60,000 nt of DNA from Bolinopsis microptera (lineage: Eukaryota > Ctenophora > Tentaculata > Lobata > Bolinopsidae). The stretch is taken from positions 18,385,401-18,445,400 of the forward strand of contig NC_087082.1 of assembly GCF_026151205.1 (NCBI RefSeq), written 5' to 3'. This document shows positions 11,619-23,593 of this stretch, in pieces. The notes under the pieces were generated by a model that saw only the letters and a program-made list of their open reading frames with translations, was not told the DNA's origin and did no database searches. The translations under genes and the position numbers were made by a program. The number at the start of each line of letters is the position of its first letter. Position 1 is the first letter of the stretch.

Positions 11619-12721
11619 GTTAGTTAAATAATGTTATCAATTGATTTATGACAATTTTTCAAATTAGCTTCTTATTACTAATGAAAAGCTTGCCTAATAT
11701 AAAGTACTCATATTTTTTTTTGTCACTTAAGGTCGCCTTACCAAAGCTATAAATAGCTATATTTAGTTGTGAACATCTTAGGAGGCTGCAGATTCATAGA
11801 GGGTGTTTGTCTTATCAATGAGAAAAACTGTCGTTGCTACAGTTTTACGTCAAATAATCAAGTAATTGTATTGTTAGCCTCTGAAATAACCTGTCTCAAA
11901 CCTGTTATGACTATGGCTATGCAGCCTCTCAAACAATCTGCCACGCGTTTCATATACCCCCATTAGGGCCTTGTATAATACACGTATTGTGTCCTTGGCG
12001 GACCTTGGGTCATGAAACTGACCCAGAGAGATCACTGATCCGATCCAGTTATCAAATCAGTAACGACTAATCATCATGGTGATGTGATCCATCACACGTC
12101 GGTAGAATTTATTTACCTAGAAATGGGCTAAATCTAGGTAACTGTAAGGGTAGAGTTCACTCTGTACATGGTAGCTATGATAAATCACAGTTCTTGCACA
12201 ACTCGGCCTGATTGTGGGGAAAGAAAGGCACGGTATAAAAAGGTTTTACTGCACAAAGATGATCTCACTAAAGATGTTTTAGTCGTATAATTCAAAAAAT
12301 CAGGATAATTGGAAATTGGTGAACAAACTGTAGTCTGACACCAGATTCCTTAACTTTTCACGTACATTATTATTATTAAAATCCCTTGATGATATATAAA
12401 GGCGCTTTATCAACAATTAGTAGGATTAGGAATTTGTGGTCAGGGGAAATAATAGCATCTTAACCCCACTTACACTGTATTAATCATTAAAATCAAGAAA
12501 ACAATTTCCAATTCTTAAAATCATAATAGTAATACAGCAGGCCTGCAAGTTACTGGTTAGGGGTCGTTCATATAATACCTAATCGAGAAGTGAGGGATGG
12601 GGTTTTGGAATCTGCTATGTGTAAAACTGATTACGGAGGGGGGGGGGGGGGGGGTGTAAACATTTTCCAAAATATGTCATGTTATATTGTTATATGTTAT
12701 ATGTTATATAGGTATAACATA

Positions 12722-13487
12722 CAGGGTGGGCCAAAAGTCAGTACCCATACGTTGGCCGTTATAGCTCAGTCACTGAATGCCCAATTTAAATACTTCTTTC
12801 TGGTATGACTTAGTACCACCACTGGTTCGAGGAATTTTTCAACTCGAAAAATATTCGCGTTCATTTTTTTAAATGGAGGTTCATTTTCACATTTATTTGA
12901 TAGTTTGGATAGTCGGATCAAGCTAAATGTTATTGAATTGTGTTTGGCCATTCGAATTACGTTTGTCCTGAAAGAATTAGAACTGTAGCTTCTCAGATGA
13001 CCGAGATATGAAGCATAACGAGTTTATTCATTACGTGTGATCAGGTGATTGGTTTACCTAATCACGTGATAAGATGACCCCGTTAACTACCCCGTTAAAC
13101 ATTATGGGAATTGTTAAGGGTGCCCAATTAAGGTGGTGTGTCACGCTGTCACATAATCACCCAGTCAATTTTGTTAACGAGATACAGAAAATGCTTGATA
13201 ACTTCGTCATTTCTAATCCGTTTTGCCTCATGTTTACAAATCATATGCAACATTTGATAATCTACCGTCTCTGACAAAATTAGGCGTTCAGCATGTTCAG
13301 AGAAAACAATATAGGTGTTTTAATATTAAATGGGCGTGGTCTAAAATATTCGAATTTTCAAATTTTGACGACAGAATCCTCGAACCAGTAAGTACAGTAT
13401 GCCATCTGCAAAGCAACAGCTCTCAAATATAAAACACGGCGGAGCTATTAAGGCCAACGTATGGGTACTGACTTTTGGCCCACCCTG
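12722..13487. mobile_element. Non-autonomous Tc1/mariner-type element in intron 1 of left copy
   Basis: Begins cagggtgggccaaaagtcag at 12722 and ends with its exact reverse complement at 13487. The terminal inverted repeat is perfect for 36 bp (12722-12757 against 13452-13487) and continues imperfectly. Both ends abut TA, the mariner target duplication. The 766-bp interior has only short open frames and no transposase motif. The right copy of the duplication lacks the whole segment, so insertion followed, or was lost after, the duplication. Confidence 0.88.
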
Positions 13488-13544
13488 TATATATATGTTA
13501 TATCATAATATAACATAGACTCAAAAGACTAAAAGTAAAATAAT

Positions 13545-13622
13545 TATTACCTATTTGATTCGCGTTTTTGACACCACTAAGGGGTCCAAATTTTGGGCAC
13601 TAAAATTCTTATTCTAGTTTTA
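13545..13622. repeat. Dispersed repeat shared with 33770-33845
   Basis: attattacctatttgattcg through ttttgggcactaaaattctt matches 33770-33845 with a few changes. It has no coding content. Confidence 0.6.
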
Positions 13623-13967
13623 AGTGGCTGCACTGTAATTAGTCTTGAAACTCTTACAACTTTACGAGTGGTTAACAAAGTTTTTATAAAAATTACCTTT
13701 CACCTCGTTTTATGCAATTTCGATCACTTTGAGCGACGTGGAAAAATTATGAAACGTTTGTCAGCAATAAAGAACACCTGGTGGGACTTTGAATGTTTTT
13801 AAATCCTTTAAAAGCTTGTTGTGTCGGTAAATAGATTTATTTAACCAGCCTGTACTTTCACCGATCTTCCAGTGTACATTGCGCTGTCCTCTACATACTT
13901 TCTCAGATCCATATAAAAGTTTAAAGAGATGTTAAAATATTAGCTGTACACGTAGTTATAATTTCAG

Positions 13968-14911
13968 GAATCGCAGGCCTCAACTTTCATCTCATGAAGA
14001 CCAATAGCTACACCATGCTGTCAACAGAGAGTACTTACGGTCTTCTGATGGTGGATGGAGGGACAGTCTACTACGGGCCGAGCACCGAGACGATGACCTG
14101 GATTTGCCGCATGTTGGGCTACCAGTCATACTACACTCATATGAAAAATTCCTACGGCTGGCAACAGAGCTTGCCTATCAGGTATCGATATCTTGAGTGT
14201 TCAGGTAGTACAGTTCCTCAATGTCGATATAGAAAGTACGGAGCTCCCTACAGTAGCGCTCTCTGGATCTGGTGCCTGCCTCGGTCCCAGTACGGAGACT
14301 CTTCCCAATTCTACCTCGCGGGCAAAGACAAGCGACACACCCAGAAAGAACACGGTCTACTGATGTACAACGGAGGGACAGTAAGTGGAAAGAAATTCGA
14401 TGACTCAACAGCGGAGTTGGTGTGTCGCATCATGGGCTATGAAGGTGTAATGAGCTGGAACCTCGGTCGAAAATACATGCCGGGTCAGAAAGACTTAGCA
14501 ATAAGTCTTAGCAGCGTGAACTGTCTAACGAAGGAGAGACCCTTCCCACTATGCACATACGGAACAAATGTCACAAATACCACCCATGATGAAGATGTCT
14601 GGTTGTGGTGTGACATGCCAAACACCAACAATCTCGTCTGTCCCCCTGGACAAAGAAAATCCGGCAGCAACAAGTGCTACGAGTGCGGGCCCAATACCTA
14701 CTCCCCCGAACCCAGCACGAATACCTCCTGTCTCCCCTGTCCTTCAAGATCAACCTCCCTCACTGGATCTAACTACTGCTCCTGTGATGAAGACACCTAC
14801 ATGAATTCAAATAATGATGAATGTCTGGAATGTCCCACTGAACGCGGATCATCATTCTGTTCATGTGTCACTGGCACATATCTCTACCATATTGACTACA
14901 GTAATGACTGA
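13968..14911 (+). CDS. Exon 2 of truncated SRCR/cysteine-rich receptor, left copy
   Basis: The acceptor ttataatttcag at 13956-13967 opens GIAGLNFHL in phase 1, then two SRCR-like modules (TYGLLMVDGGTVYY ... ICRMLGYQSYY and HGLLMYNGGTVSGKKF ... LVCRIMGYE) and about two EphR/GCC2-like cysteine repeats (CPPGQRKSGSNKCYECG). With exon 1 the product is 327 residues. Relative to the right copy it has lost five codons near 14836 and diverges after GTYLY, ending with HIDYSND and a stop at 14909. There is no transmembrane segment or tail. Reading is intact up to the stop, so it is either a secreted, decoy-like paralogue or a recently truncated pseudogene. The second copy keeps more than 600 codons. Confidence 0.7.
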
Positions 14912-15039
14912 CTACAAAGAGTTTGGTATAGCATAAAATGCTTCAAACTTGTACAATAAACTATCAATTCTTTTCAGGTTAGATATCTGTGTTAGGACAA
15001 ATCATGTCTGCGAGGCCGCACAAGTTATGGTTATATTTG

Positions 15040-15118
15040 GGCCAGCCGGGTTAGGGCCAGGCTCAGGGTTAAAGCCAGGCCAGTCAGGGTCAGGGTATGC
15101 AGGGTCAGGGCTAAATCG
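15040..15118. repeat. Low-complexity (gggtca/gggcca) tract
   Basis: Degenerate copies of agggtcagggccaggct-like text. It has no gene and lies just beyond the point where the left duplication copy ends. Confidence 0.6.
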
Positions 15119-15126
15119 ATTTTCAT

Positions 15127-15132
15127 TTATTG
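15127..15132 (-). terminator. Possible polyadenylation signal for the discoidin/CCP gene
   Basis: The minus strand reads AATAAA (plus tttatt) about 70 bp beyond the in-frame stop at 15203. If used, the CCP2 exon is terminal and the protein ends shortly after its last cysteine. Confidence 0.4.
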
Positions 15133-15202
15133 TCATTAAGAAATCTTGCATGTATCCATACAAGGCTTGCCGAAATTTTCACTAAATTATATTTGGTGAA
15201 AA

Positions 15203-15450
15203 TTAAACAGGGTAAAATGTTATGTATCTAAATGTAATGATAATGATATTATTATTTAACATACCTATGGTATCACAAAGTGGCGGCTCATTAACAGGAG
15301 CTATTTCGCCATGCATGCATTTCAGTTGGTTTCCTCCCTTGCTCATCAACCCCGCTCTGCACTGCACCGTCAAAAGTGTTTCATGTTCTACAGGGAGTCT
15401 GGGTGTTGCTGAAACGTGTTCCCAAGTCGGATCCAGTTCCATGCATCGGG
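15203..15450 (-). CDS. Exon 4, second CCP/sushi module (possibly terminal exon)
   Basis: The acceptor atttcag (minus, ending at 15451) starts a phase-1 exon encoding ARCMELDPTWEHVSATPRLP, VQCRAGLMSKGG, LKCMHGEIAPVNEPPLC: the four-cysteine CCP pattern with the terminal PPLC. After CDTIG a consensus donor gtatgt occurs at 15264-15259, which would make the exon 15265-15450 with phase 1 at both ends. Reading through it gives 17 more mostly hydrophobic residues to a stop at 15203. No further exon is seen to the left, and AATAAA follows, so I favour the read-through form, giving a total product of 306 residues. Confidence 0.65.
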
Positions 15451-15686
15451 CTGAAATTGTGGGCATTATTTTCAATGATCAGTGATTATTTAACTTTAAG
15501 TAAAGGATTAATAGTTTAATTCGGCAAGTCAGTCGCTATATAGTTAAAATCGTGGATCATCTTATTCACATATAGACAAAGTGGTTTTTTGAGTGCTTAT
15601 TAAACTTAAACTGATCTATGATGGTGGAATACTAGAATACTATATTGTGATAATAATATTACTCTGCAGCTGATTCAAACATTAAC

Positions 15687-15857
15687 CTGGTATACATGTT
15701 GGAATTGAGGACAGTGATCCTCCCGCGGTACAAGTCATTGTTGAGGATCCAGTGAACCCGATGTTACAGATAACCTGGTAAGTGGCTCCTGAACGTATTT
15801 CCGACTGATCCGGAGATACTGTCCCGTCTTGGATAGTCGGCTTGCTACACATTTTAG
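15687..15857 (-). CDS. Exon 3, first CCP/sushi module
   Basis: Has no ATG of its own and is found from splice signals. Acceptor gtcttttcag ends at 15858, donor gttaat begins at 15686, and the 171-bp exon is phase 1 at both ends. It encodes MCSKPTIQDGTVSPDQ, ATYQVICNIGFTG, MTCTAGGSLSSIPTCIP, which is a full CCP module with four cysteines and the Gly-Phe/Gly spacing of the family. CCP modules bind proteins in complement-like and adhesion molecules. Neighbouring exons join in frame on both sides. Confidence 0.8.
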
Positions 15858-16130
15858 CTGAAAAGACTTATTTAGCTACATAGTGCTTGAGCTAGAAGGT
15901 CCGCCTGCCCAAAACCGGTGGTAACGAAGCAATAAGTGGACACTGGACCATGATTCTTTACCTAACCAATACCCTTACATTTGATCATAACTATCAGTAG
16001 GGATTGCTGAGTTAGCCTTAGAATTTAGTAATGGGTCGAACCAGCCTAGTTTAGAACTAAAAATCGGTCTAATTAATTATTGCAACTATAATACTTGGTC
16101 CATTATAAAATTCGTTTTAACTATACTTGC

Positions 16131-16574
16131 CTTTTTCGATGATTGCTAAGTCATCGATGTCCAAGTTGTCATTATAGTTCCGGGTCTCTATCTTGACGAT
16201 GTCTCCAAGTTTACATCCGGAGGCTGGGTGACCGCTATAATTAGGAGATCTGTTATCCTCATAGTACACTGAGAGGACCCATCGAGCACATTGAGATCCA
16301 GCACAGGTGCACGAGGATCTAGAGCAAGTGTGTGTGTCCACCTGAGATGGGGCCGCCCCCCACCAATTCAGTACTTTATCAATGCAGTATCCCGTACCTA
16401 GCCTTGCTATGAACCAGGCGTTACTATGAGATCCTTTACTTGTGTGCGCTTGTGTGGCCAGGTCCCCATCTACAGCGTGATGTGCTCCATTGACAGCCTC
16501 GTTGTTACCCACAGTTCCAGCCTGAGACACAGATATAACTCTCACCTCATCATCTTGCTGCGGCCTCATTACTC
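16131..16574 (-). CDS. Exon 2, discoidin (F5/8 type C)-like domain
   Basis: The acceptor acttcag precedes 16574. The exon encodes about 148 residues with the galactose-binding-like signature HHAVDGDLATQAHT ... AWFIARLGTGYCIDKV ... RWVLSVYYED, as in discoidin, F5/8C or fucolectin folds, here enriched in cysteine (SRSSCTCAGSQC). The 3' boundary that keeps phase with the next exon is G|GCAAGT at 16130, a GC-AG intron with the strong AG|GCAAGT consensus seen in that class. A GT alternative (AA|GTATAG) does not match the next exon's phase. Such domains usually bind sugars or lipids. Assignment to a precise subfamily is uncertain. Confidence 0.7.
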
Positions 16575-16839
16575 CTGAAGTACTTAACGTCACCAAGATT
16601 GTAAAGTTATAAGAGTTCTCCAAAATTCAGACAATTTGTTAATATTGACCTCCCTAGTAAGAAATAAACTATCAGATTCACACGACTAACACATTTTTTT
16701 AAAGGCTTCTATAACCTCTAGCTATCTTATCATTTATCAGGGGAAACCTCCAGTATCAGATTTGCAAGCTGTTAGAGAACTAATTTTAAAGAAGCTATAT
16801 TATAGAAGAGTATTATGTAATTTGAGTTTAAATCGTTAC

Positions 16840-16897
16840 CTTTCAGAGGCGACCAGAGTAAGGTCGTTAAGATGATTGTCGTTATCTTCATCATCAT
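16840..16897 (-). CDS. Exon 1, signal peptide of discoidin/CCP protein
   Basis: Three consecutive ATG codons (16897-16889) lead into MMMKITTIILTTLLWSPLK and a final G before the donor gtaacg at 16839. This is a short basic then hydrophobic leader typical of secretion. Phase 1 matches exon 2 (G+GA). The gene lies head to head with the right copy of the receptor duplication, and its first exon is about 250 bp from the duplication boundary. No TATA element is evident. Confidence 0.7.
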
Positions 16898-17261
16898 GTG
16901 GTTGTTATACTCGCATTCAGCTACATGATGGAGATAAAAATATTAGTTATCACATTTTGGTCTGGTTAGATGAATCAGCTACTGCACGTGTACAATGTAC
17001 ATATAATTGCATCAAACTATGCATTTTGAAAATTGAAAAATACACGTTTAAGTGTTAACAACATATACGTGAACAATGAAAACGCTGATATACCGGGAAT
17101 AAATTTTAACATATCAAGTTTCTAACAAGATAGATTAAGTTACTATCAGGACTGGCAAAGATTCTGACCAGGACCCGGACATCAAAGGCCAAAGCTTAAT
17201 GTTCCCTACTCCATACTCAATATTGAGAAACTTAGTGAAGCTAACGACTTGAATACCCTCG

Positions 17262-17659
<398 letters not shown>

Positions 17660-18627
17660 AGAGAAAACTTATTGAAGCTAACGACTTGAGTACCATTAAA
17701 ATAATTTCTACAATAATTGAAGATGCCCGTCAAAGGGTGAGAAAAAGATTTTCAGGGATACATTATGTCGCATAATGAACTATAAAACAATGGAACGAAT
17801 GTCTTGTCAACGCTGAGAGCAGCAGAAACAACGATTTTCTTCACAATCCATTGTTCTCTTTCACCCTCTTAGCTTTCTTTACGCTCACGTTCTTAGTCAA
17901 GATCTAGTAATTGCTTTTAAAGTTAAACAGTAATCTGTAGCCACTCCACTAATATTGCCACTTGGGAAATGGGACATCCAGTCTGATTCAAGGCAAACAG
18001 TCGAAAACAGTAAAAGTATTCCTTCTGGTTCTCATGATGAATTATTGAAACTTGGATTTTGGAGGTCGACCAAGTGGATCGGTCATATAATTGATGTTTT
18101 GGGACAAAGTGAGAGTCTCCACCCGCAGTTTTCCAAACAAATAGTACCTAAAATAGTTGTCGACGTTTCGGCCCACGTCTTTGTTATGGACGAAACGTTA
18201 CAATTACGTTACATAACTCATTACGTGTAATAGATTTGTAGTGTGTTGTAATTAGAACTAATTAATTAATTGAAATTAATTAGAACACTACAATAACAAA
18301 TCAATTACATTTACTAGCAGGAACCCGTCTAACCGTATACTGTATATAGGGAATTCAATCACCAGTGTAGGATTTTATTCTGACGAGACTAACGTTCATG
18401 AAATAATACAGATCATATAAAATTACTAATTTCATAATCAATTTATGGAATATTTTGTAAATCGGAGTGCGAGATTTTGACTAACTCAATTGTCGGAATT
18501 TCGCCTTCCGATTTTTGGGTAACAAATTAAGAATGAACTTCTTGACTAAACCGAAGAGATGCATTACCGTTGAACGTTATTTGTTAGCTGCTACTTTTCA
18601 CGGAGCAGATACTTTGTGTCACATAAT

Positions 18628-18667
18628 ATGTTTTTGCTTCTACTCTACCTGACGATCTCCGTGAACG
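18628..18667 (+). CDS. Exon 1 (signal peptide) of SRCR/cysteine-rich receptor, right copy
   Basis: Encodes MFLLLLYLTISVN plus one base before donor gttagt. Phase 1 joins exactly to the acceptor at 19953. The ATG at 19980, which begins the longest uninterrupted frame, is internal: eight in-frame residues and the splice acceptor precede it, and only this upstream exon supplies a secretion signal. Confidence 0.75.
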
Positions 18668-19953
18668 GTTAGTTTATAGATAATGTTATCAATTGATTTA
18701 TGACAATTTTTCAAATTAATTAATTAAAAGCTTGCCTAATTATATAAAGTACTCATATTTTTTTGGAATCATAGAACAGACAGATTCGTAAAAAATCTAT
18801 TAACCGACACAACGAGCTTTTAAAGGATTTTTGACATTTTTGAGTCCTTTGAAGCTTTGAGACCAACTTTTCCAAACTTTTCCACGTGTCTTAAGGTCAC
18901 TTTACCAAAGCTATAAATAGCTATATTTAGTTGTGAACATCTTAGAAGGCTGCAGATTCATCGAGGGTGTTTATCTTATCAATGAGAAAAACTGTCGTTG
19001 CTAAATTTTCACGTCAAATAATCAATAAATTGAACTGTTAGCCTCTGAAATAACCTGTCTCAAACCTGTTATGGCTATGCAGCCTCTCAAATAATCTGCC
19101 ACGCGTTTCATATACCCCCATTAGGGCCTTGTATGCACGTATTGTGTCCTTGGTGTACCTTGGGTCATGAAACTGACCCAGAGAGATCACTGATCCGATC
19201 CAGTTATCAAATCAGTAACGACTTATTGGTGATGTGATCCGTCACACGTCAGTAGAATTTATTGATCTAGAAATGAGCTGAATCTAGGTAACTGTAAGGG
19301 TAGAGTTGACCCTTCACATGCAGGTAGCTATGATAAATCACATTTCTTGCACAACTTGGCCTGATTGCGGGGAAAGAAGAGGCACGGTATAAAAAGGTTT
19401 TCCTGCACAGAGGATGCACTGTAATTAGCCTTGAAACTCTTACGACTTAACAGTGGATAACGATTTTCAGAATTTCAGTTTCAATCCTTTGATTTAGTAA
19501 TTCCTGAACCTCAAAATTTTGCTGAGATTTACTGAACATTAGATATGAATTTTGGTGATTTTAATTTCCCCGAAACGTTCATTTTTCAAAGTTTTCTAAC
19601 AACTAATTTTTGTACCTTTTGTGCAATTTGATCTCGAAACATTTTGTAAGTGAACAATTTTCGAAGTTTTTAAAAAAATTACCTTTCACCTCGTTTTATG
19701 CAATTTCGATCACTTTGAGCGACGTGGAAAAATTATGAAATGTTTGTCAGCAAAAAAGACCACCTTGTGGGACTTAGAATATTTTAAAATCCTTTAAAAG
19801 CTTGTTGTGTCGGTAAATAGATTTATTTAACCAGCCTGTACTTTCACCGATCTTCCAGTGTACATTGTGCTGTCCTCTACATACTTTCTCAGATCCATAT
19901 AAAAGTTTAAAGAGATGTTAAAATATTTGCTGTACACGTACTTATAATTTCAG

Positions 19954-21797
19954 GAATCGCAGGCCTCAACTTTCATCTCATGAAGAACGATGGCTACACC
20001 ATGCTGTCAACAGAAAGTACTTACGGTCTTCTGATGGTGGATGGAGGGACAGTCTACTACAACGGGATGAGCACTGATACGCTGACCTGGATTTGTCGCA
20101 TGTTGGGCTACCAGTCATACTACACTCATATGAAAAAATCCTACGGCTGGCAACAGAGCTTGCCTATCAGGTATATATCTCCTGATTGTTCAGGTAGTAC
20201 AGTTCCTCAGTGTCGATATAGAAAGTACGGAACTGTCTACAATTACGCTCTCTGGATCTGGTGCAGGCCTCGGTCCCAGTACGGAGACTCTTCCCAATTC
20301 TACCTCGCGGGCAAAGACAAGCGACACACCCAGAAAGAACACGGTCTACTGATGTACAACGGAGGGACAGTAAGTGGAAAGAAATTCGATACAGCGGAGT
20401 TGGTGTGTCGCATCATGGGCTATAATGAAGGTGTAATGAGCTGGAACCTCGGTCGAAAATACATGCCGGGTCAGAAAGACTTACCAATAAGTCTTAGCAG
20501 CGTGAATTGTCTAACGAAGGAGAGACCCTTCCCACTATGCACATACGGAACAAATGTCACAAATACCACCCATGATGAAGATGTCTGGTTGTGGTGTGAC
20601 ATGCCAAACACCGACAACCTCGTCTGTCCCCCTGGACAAAAGAAATCCGGCAGCAACAAGTGTTACGAGTGCGGGCACAATACCTACTCCCCCGAACCCA
20701 GCACGAACACCTCCTGTCTCCCCTGTCCTTCAAGATCAACCTCCCTCACTGGATCTAACTACTGCTCCTGTGATGAAGACACCTACATGAATTCAGATAA
20801 TGATGAATGTCTGGAATGCCCCAGTAATTCTACTTCACTGAACGGATCATCATTCTGTTCATGTGTCGCTGGCACATATCTCTACTCTGACTACAGTAGT
20901 TGTGTGCTGTGCCCAAAGGGTACAGTCAGTAAGGAGGGTGCAACAGCTCCAAGTGACTGTGTGAGTTGTCCTGCAGGATCAGTACCACTCAACAACGGAC
21001 AAGTTTGCAGCTGTGAGAGAGGATATGGGTGGGAATGGGGCTTAGACAGGGAGCAGTCCTGCAAATCATGTCCTGCAAACTCTTTCAAAGACAAAAGACA
21101 AGGGATCTGTGTTCAATGTCCTGACGAGGCCACCTCCCTACCTCTCTCTGAAGAGTGTCACTGTCCAAGTGGACTATCTTGGGATGGAGAGAGTTGTGTG
21201 AACTGCACTTCTCCAGGTAGCAGTAGTGGAGTGTGTAACTGCTCTGCGGGTACATACTGGAGTGAAGACACTAGCCAGTGTGAACCCTGTCCCACAAACC
21301 ACTTCAGTGGACAGTTCTTCTCCGTCTGCTCAAAGTGCCCTATCTTCACAGTATCTGAGTCTCAATCTTCCGAGTGTTCCTCCTGTCCTAAAGGATACTC
21401 CTGGAAAAATCATACTTGTACTGAATGTCCAGAAAACCATGTTGGAAACGGGGCTACTTGCAGTGTTTGTCCAGAAGGAACCTCGCCATCTAAATATAAA
21501 ACTATCTGCCAAAAGTCTGCTGTTGACATTCTGTCGGTAGTGAGCTTAGTGTTGTGTGTCCTGATTCTCGCCATGGTGATAGGAATCATCCTTTACATCT
21601 GGAAGGAAAAAAGAGAAAAAGACTTGAAGGAAGACATACAAATGGTTTACCAGGCTGAGTTCTCAACCACGCATGCGAAAGTTAGAGGGCGGAGATGTAT
21701 GTGTCCCTCCTGTCCCTGTAGTGAAGTAGCCAAACCTGCTCTCCCGAGAAGACAAGACACCCTACAACAAGATGATATCTATATGAACAACCAGTAA
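19954..21797 (+). CDS. Exon 2 of type I receptor: two SRCR-like modules, cysteine-rich repeats, TM, tyrosine tail
   Basis: With exon 1 this gives 627 residues. After the signal come SRCR-like module 1 (about 25-125; GLLMVDGGTVYY, ICRMLGYQ) and module 2 (about 135-240; GLLMYNGGTVSG, LVCRIMGYNEG). About seven to eight EphR/GCC2-type cysteine repeats follow to about 530 (CPPGQKKSGS, CPAGSVPL, CPANSFKD, CPKGYSWKN). A transmembrane helix is at about 537-562 (VVSLVLCVLILAMVIGIILY), then a 65-residue basic tail. The tail has RRCMCPSCPC, a possible palmitoylation or metal-binding cluster, and ends DDIYMNNQ, a YxN motif of the kind bound by Grb2-type SH2 domains when phosphorylated. SRCR ectodomains commonly bind polyanions, microbes or other cell-surface proteins. 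No kinase or other enzymatic domain is present. Confidence 0.85.
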
Positions 21798-21940
21798 TCT
21801 TAAAACCCCAACCTCCACTGAAATAGAATAGAGTGATCAAGAATTATCAAACCTTTGATTTTTTTAATTAGGAACAATTATATTAGATTCCGTTTGGGGA
21901 CATGCGTACGAGTTTAGCAACTCTTGTTTTAGAACTCTTG

Positions 21941-21946
21941 AATAAA
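21941..21946 (+). terminator. Polyadenylation signal candidate for the receptor gene
   Basis: AATAAA 144 bp after the stop at 21797. Further AATAAA motifs at about 22236 and 22251 offer a longer 3' untranslated region. Confidence 0.5.
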
Positions 21947-22384
21947 CTTGCTTGAAAGTGAATAGACTGATTATCGATATTTAACAGTATGCTTTAAATA
22001 CTTAATATTTTAGGCGGTTACCTGTTAAAATGTTTAATTTAAGATTAGATTGTAGCAACGCTATTTTTTGTAAAATAAGAAAAAGAGTTATTAATGTTGT
22101 ATTGGTTGTAATTCCATTTCCAATTTAAGGTTGATGTTGTGTTTGTCAGCATGTCTGCTTAAATTAATTTATTTGATTGTTGGGATTGTTAATCTTTGGC
22201 CGTCTCATACTTTCAACAATATCATTTGTAAAGAATTAATAAAATGCAAAATAAAAAAGGTATAAATGCCGTAAAGTGATTTTATTATACGTTGAGATTG
22301 ATTTTGTGTTACGTAGTTCATTAATAATGAACATTTGACTGATAAATATTTTAAGTTTGAATTTGAATATAGCTATAGTTCAAT

Positions 22385-22790
22385 GATTTTGGTTTGATTT
22401 TTTGGGCATGTTCGGGGTATTTGGCTATATTGGGCCTAATTTGGACCCAAAATGGGCGTGGTTGCCTCGTGGCCCGTAGGCACCGTTTGGCAGTTGGGGT
22501 CCGGGATCCCCTCAAAAGATTGGTCGCTGGTCTTAGTTTATGGTCAATTGCTACCTCGAAATCAATGTTTTACAAAAGAATACCCATTGGCTCCCTCCCC
22601 CCCCCCCCCTCATAATGAATGAAAGAAACTTGGAGACGTTACAATTACGTTACATTATAGCTGCTCAATAAATAAATAAAACAAAGGCGTGGCTCGAAAC
22701 GTCGACAACTATTTGTTTGGAAAACTGAGTGAGACTCTCACTTTGTCCCAAAACATTACTTATATTTATAATCCGGATCTAGTGCGATTT
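22385..22790. repeat. Repeat debris, including a fragment of the duplication's 91-codon element in reverse
   Basis: About 22636-22765 is the reverse complement of part of the block around 11040-11160 (cgtcgacaactatttgtttg). About 22480-22545 resembles 44910-44960 (ggtcgctggtcttagttt). No gene is present. From here to about 23490 nothing else is recognised, apart from a GC-rich palindrome-like stretch at about 23405-23430. Confidence 0.5.
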
Positions 22791-23593
22791 TTCTGACAGC
22801 TCAAGAAAACAGCTCCTTTGACCATCTTACGAAGCTAAAAATTGGTGAGCCGTCGAACGATAAACCTGCGAAGTGATTTTTACCTACAACAATGGCACCT
22901 TCTTCGGTACCCTAGCTTCATTAGTCGGAGTCGTTTATCTGTCACGTGATTGCAGCATAGCCAATCCAGGCTAAAAATCCGCTAATCTTCAATCCTGGTG
23001 CTTGAAACCCTCAAATAAAGATTCCATCATTATTCTAGACCAAGTCTCTCTATGGCAGTGTTCTGTTAGTGTTGGCATTGTTATCTGGGGACTAATGGAC
23101 AATTAGTGTTTACCAGCTCTGTTCTCAGATGTTGATAATGGCTACTTACACCAGGGGCCGACAGCTTATCAGTATCACCCAATCTTCTTCACGAGAGATC
23201 ATTTTTCTGTTATTGTTTTGTGTGGATCAACGAACGCTTGGCACAGCATCAGTGTTTACTGTTTAACTTTAAGAGTTGTTTTGAAATGATCTACGGCTAA
23301 TGTCGAGCGACACCAGGAAACAGCCTATTACTCATTGTCTCACCTCTGACCTCGTGTGACCCTCATCGTCATTTCATTATCGTAGAGAAATTAGCCACGA
23401 TACGGCCGCGCGCGCACTGTACGCGCGCGGCGGGCCTGGCCTACAACATGAGGCAAATTACTCAATGATCTTCAGGGAAGCTCTTCGTATGATTTACCTA
23501 GTGGGAACCCCGCACTCCGCAGGCTATTTTGTTCATAAACATAAAATATAGAGATTCGGCGCGCGGAATGACAGGCTGAGCGCCGCCCAGTAA

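Noticed and set aside
14178-14804. Other-frame open frames over the receptor exon (also 20471-21540)
   Set aside because: Shadows of the SRCR/cysteine-rich reading frame on the same or opposite strand.
19980-19982. ATG at 19980 as the receptor start
   Set aside because: In-frame codons continue upstream to a splice acceptor at 19953, and a phase-matched signal-peptide exon exists at 18628.
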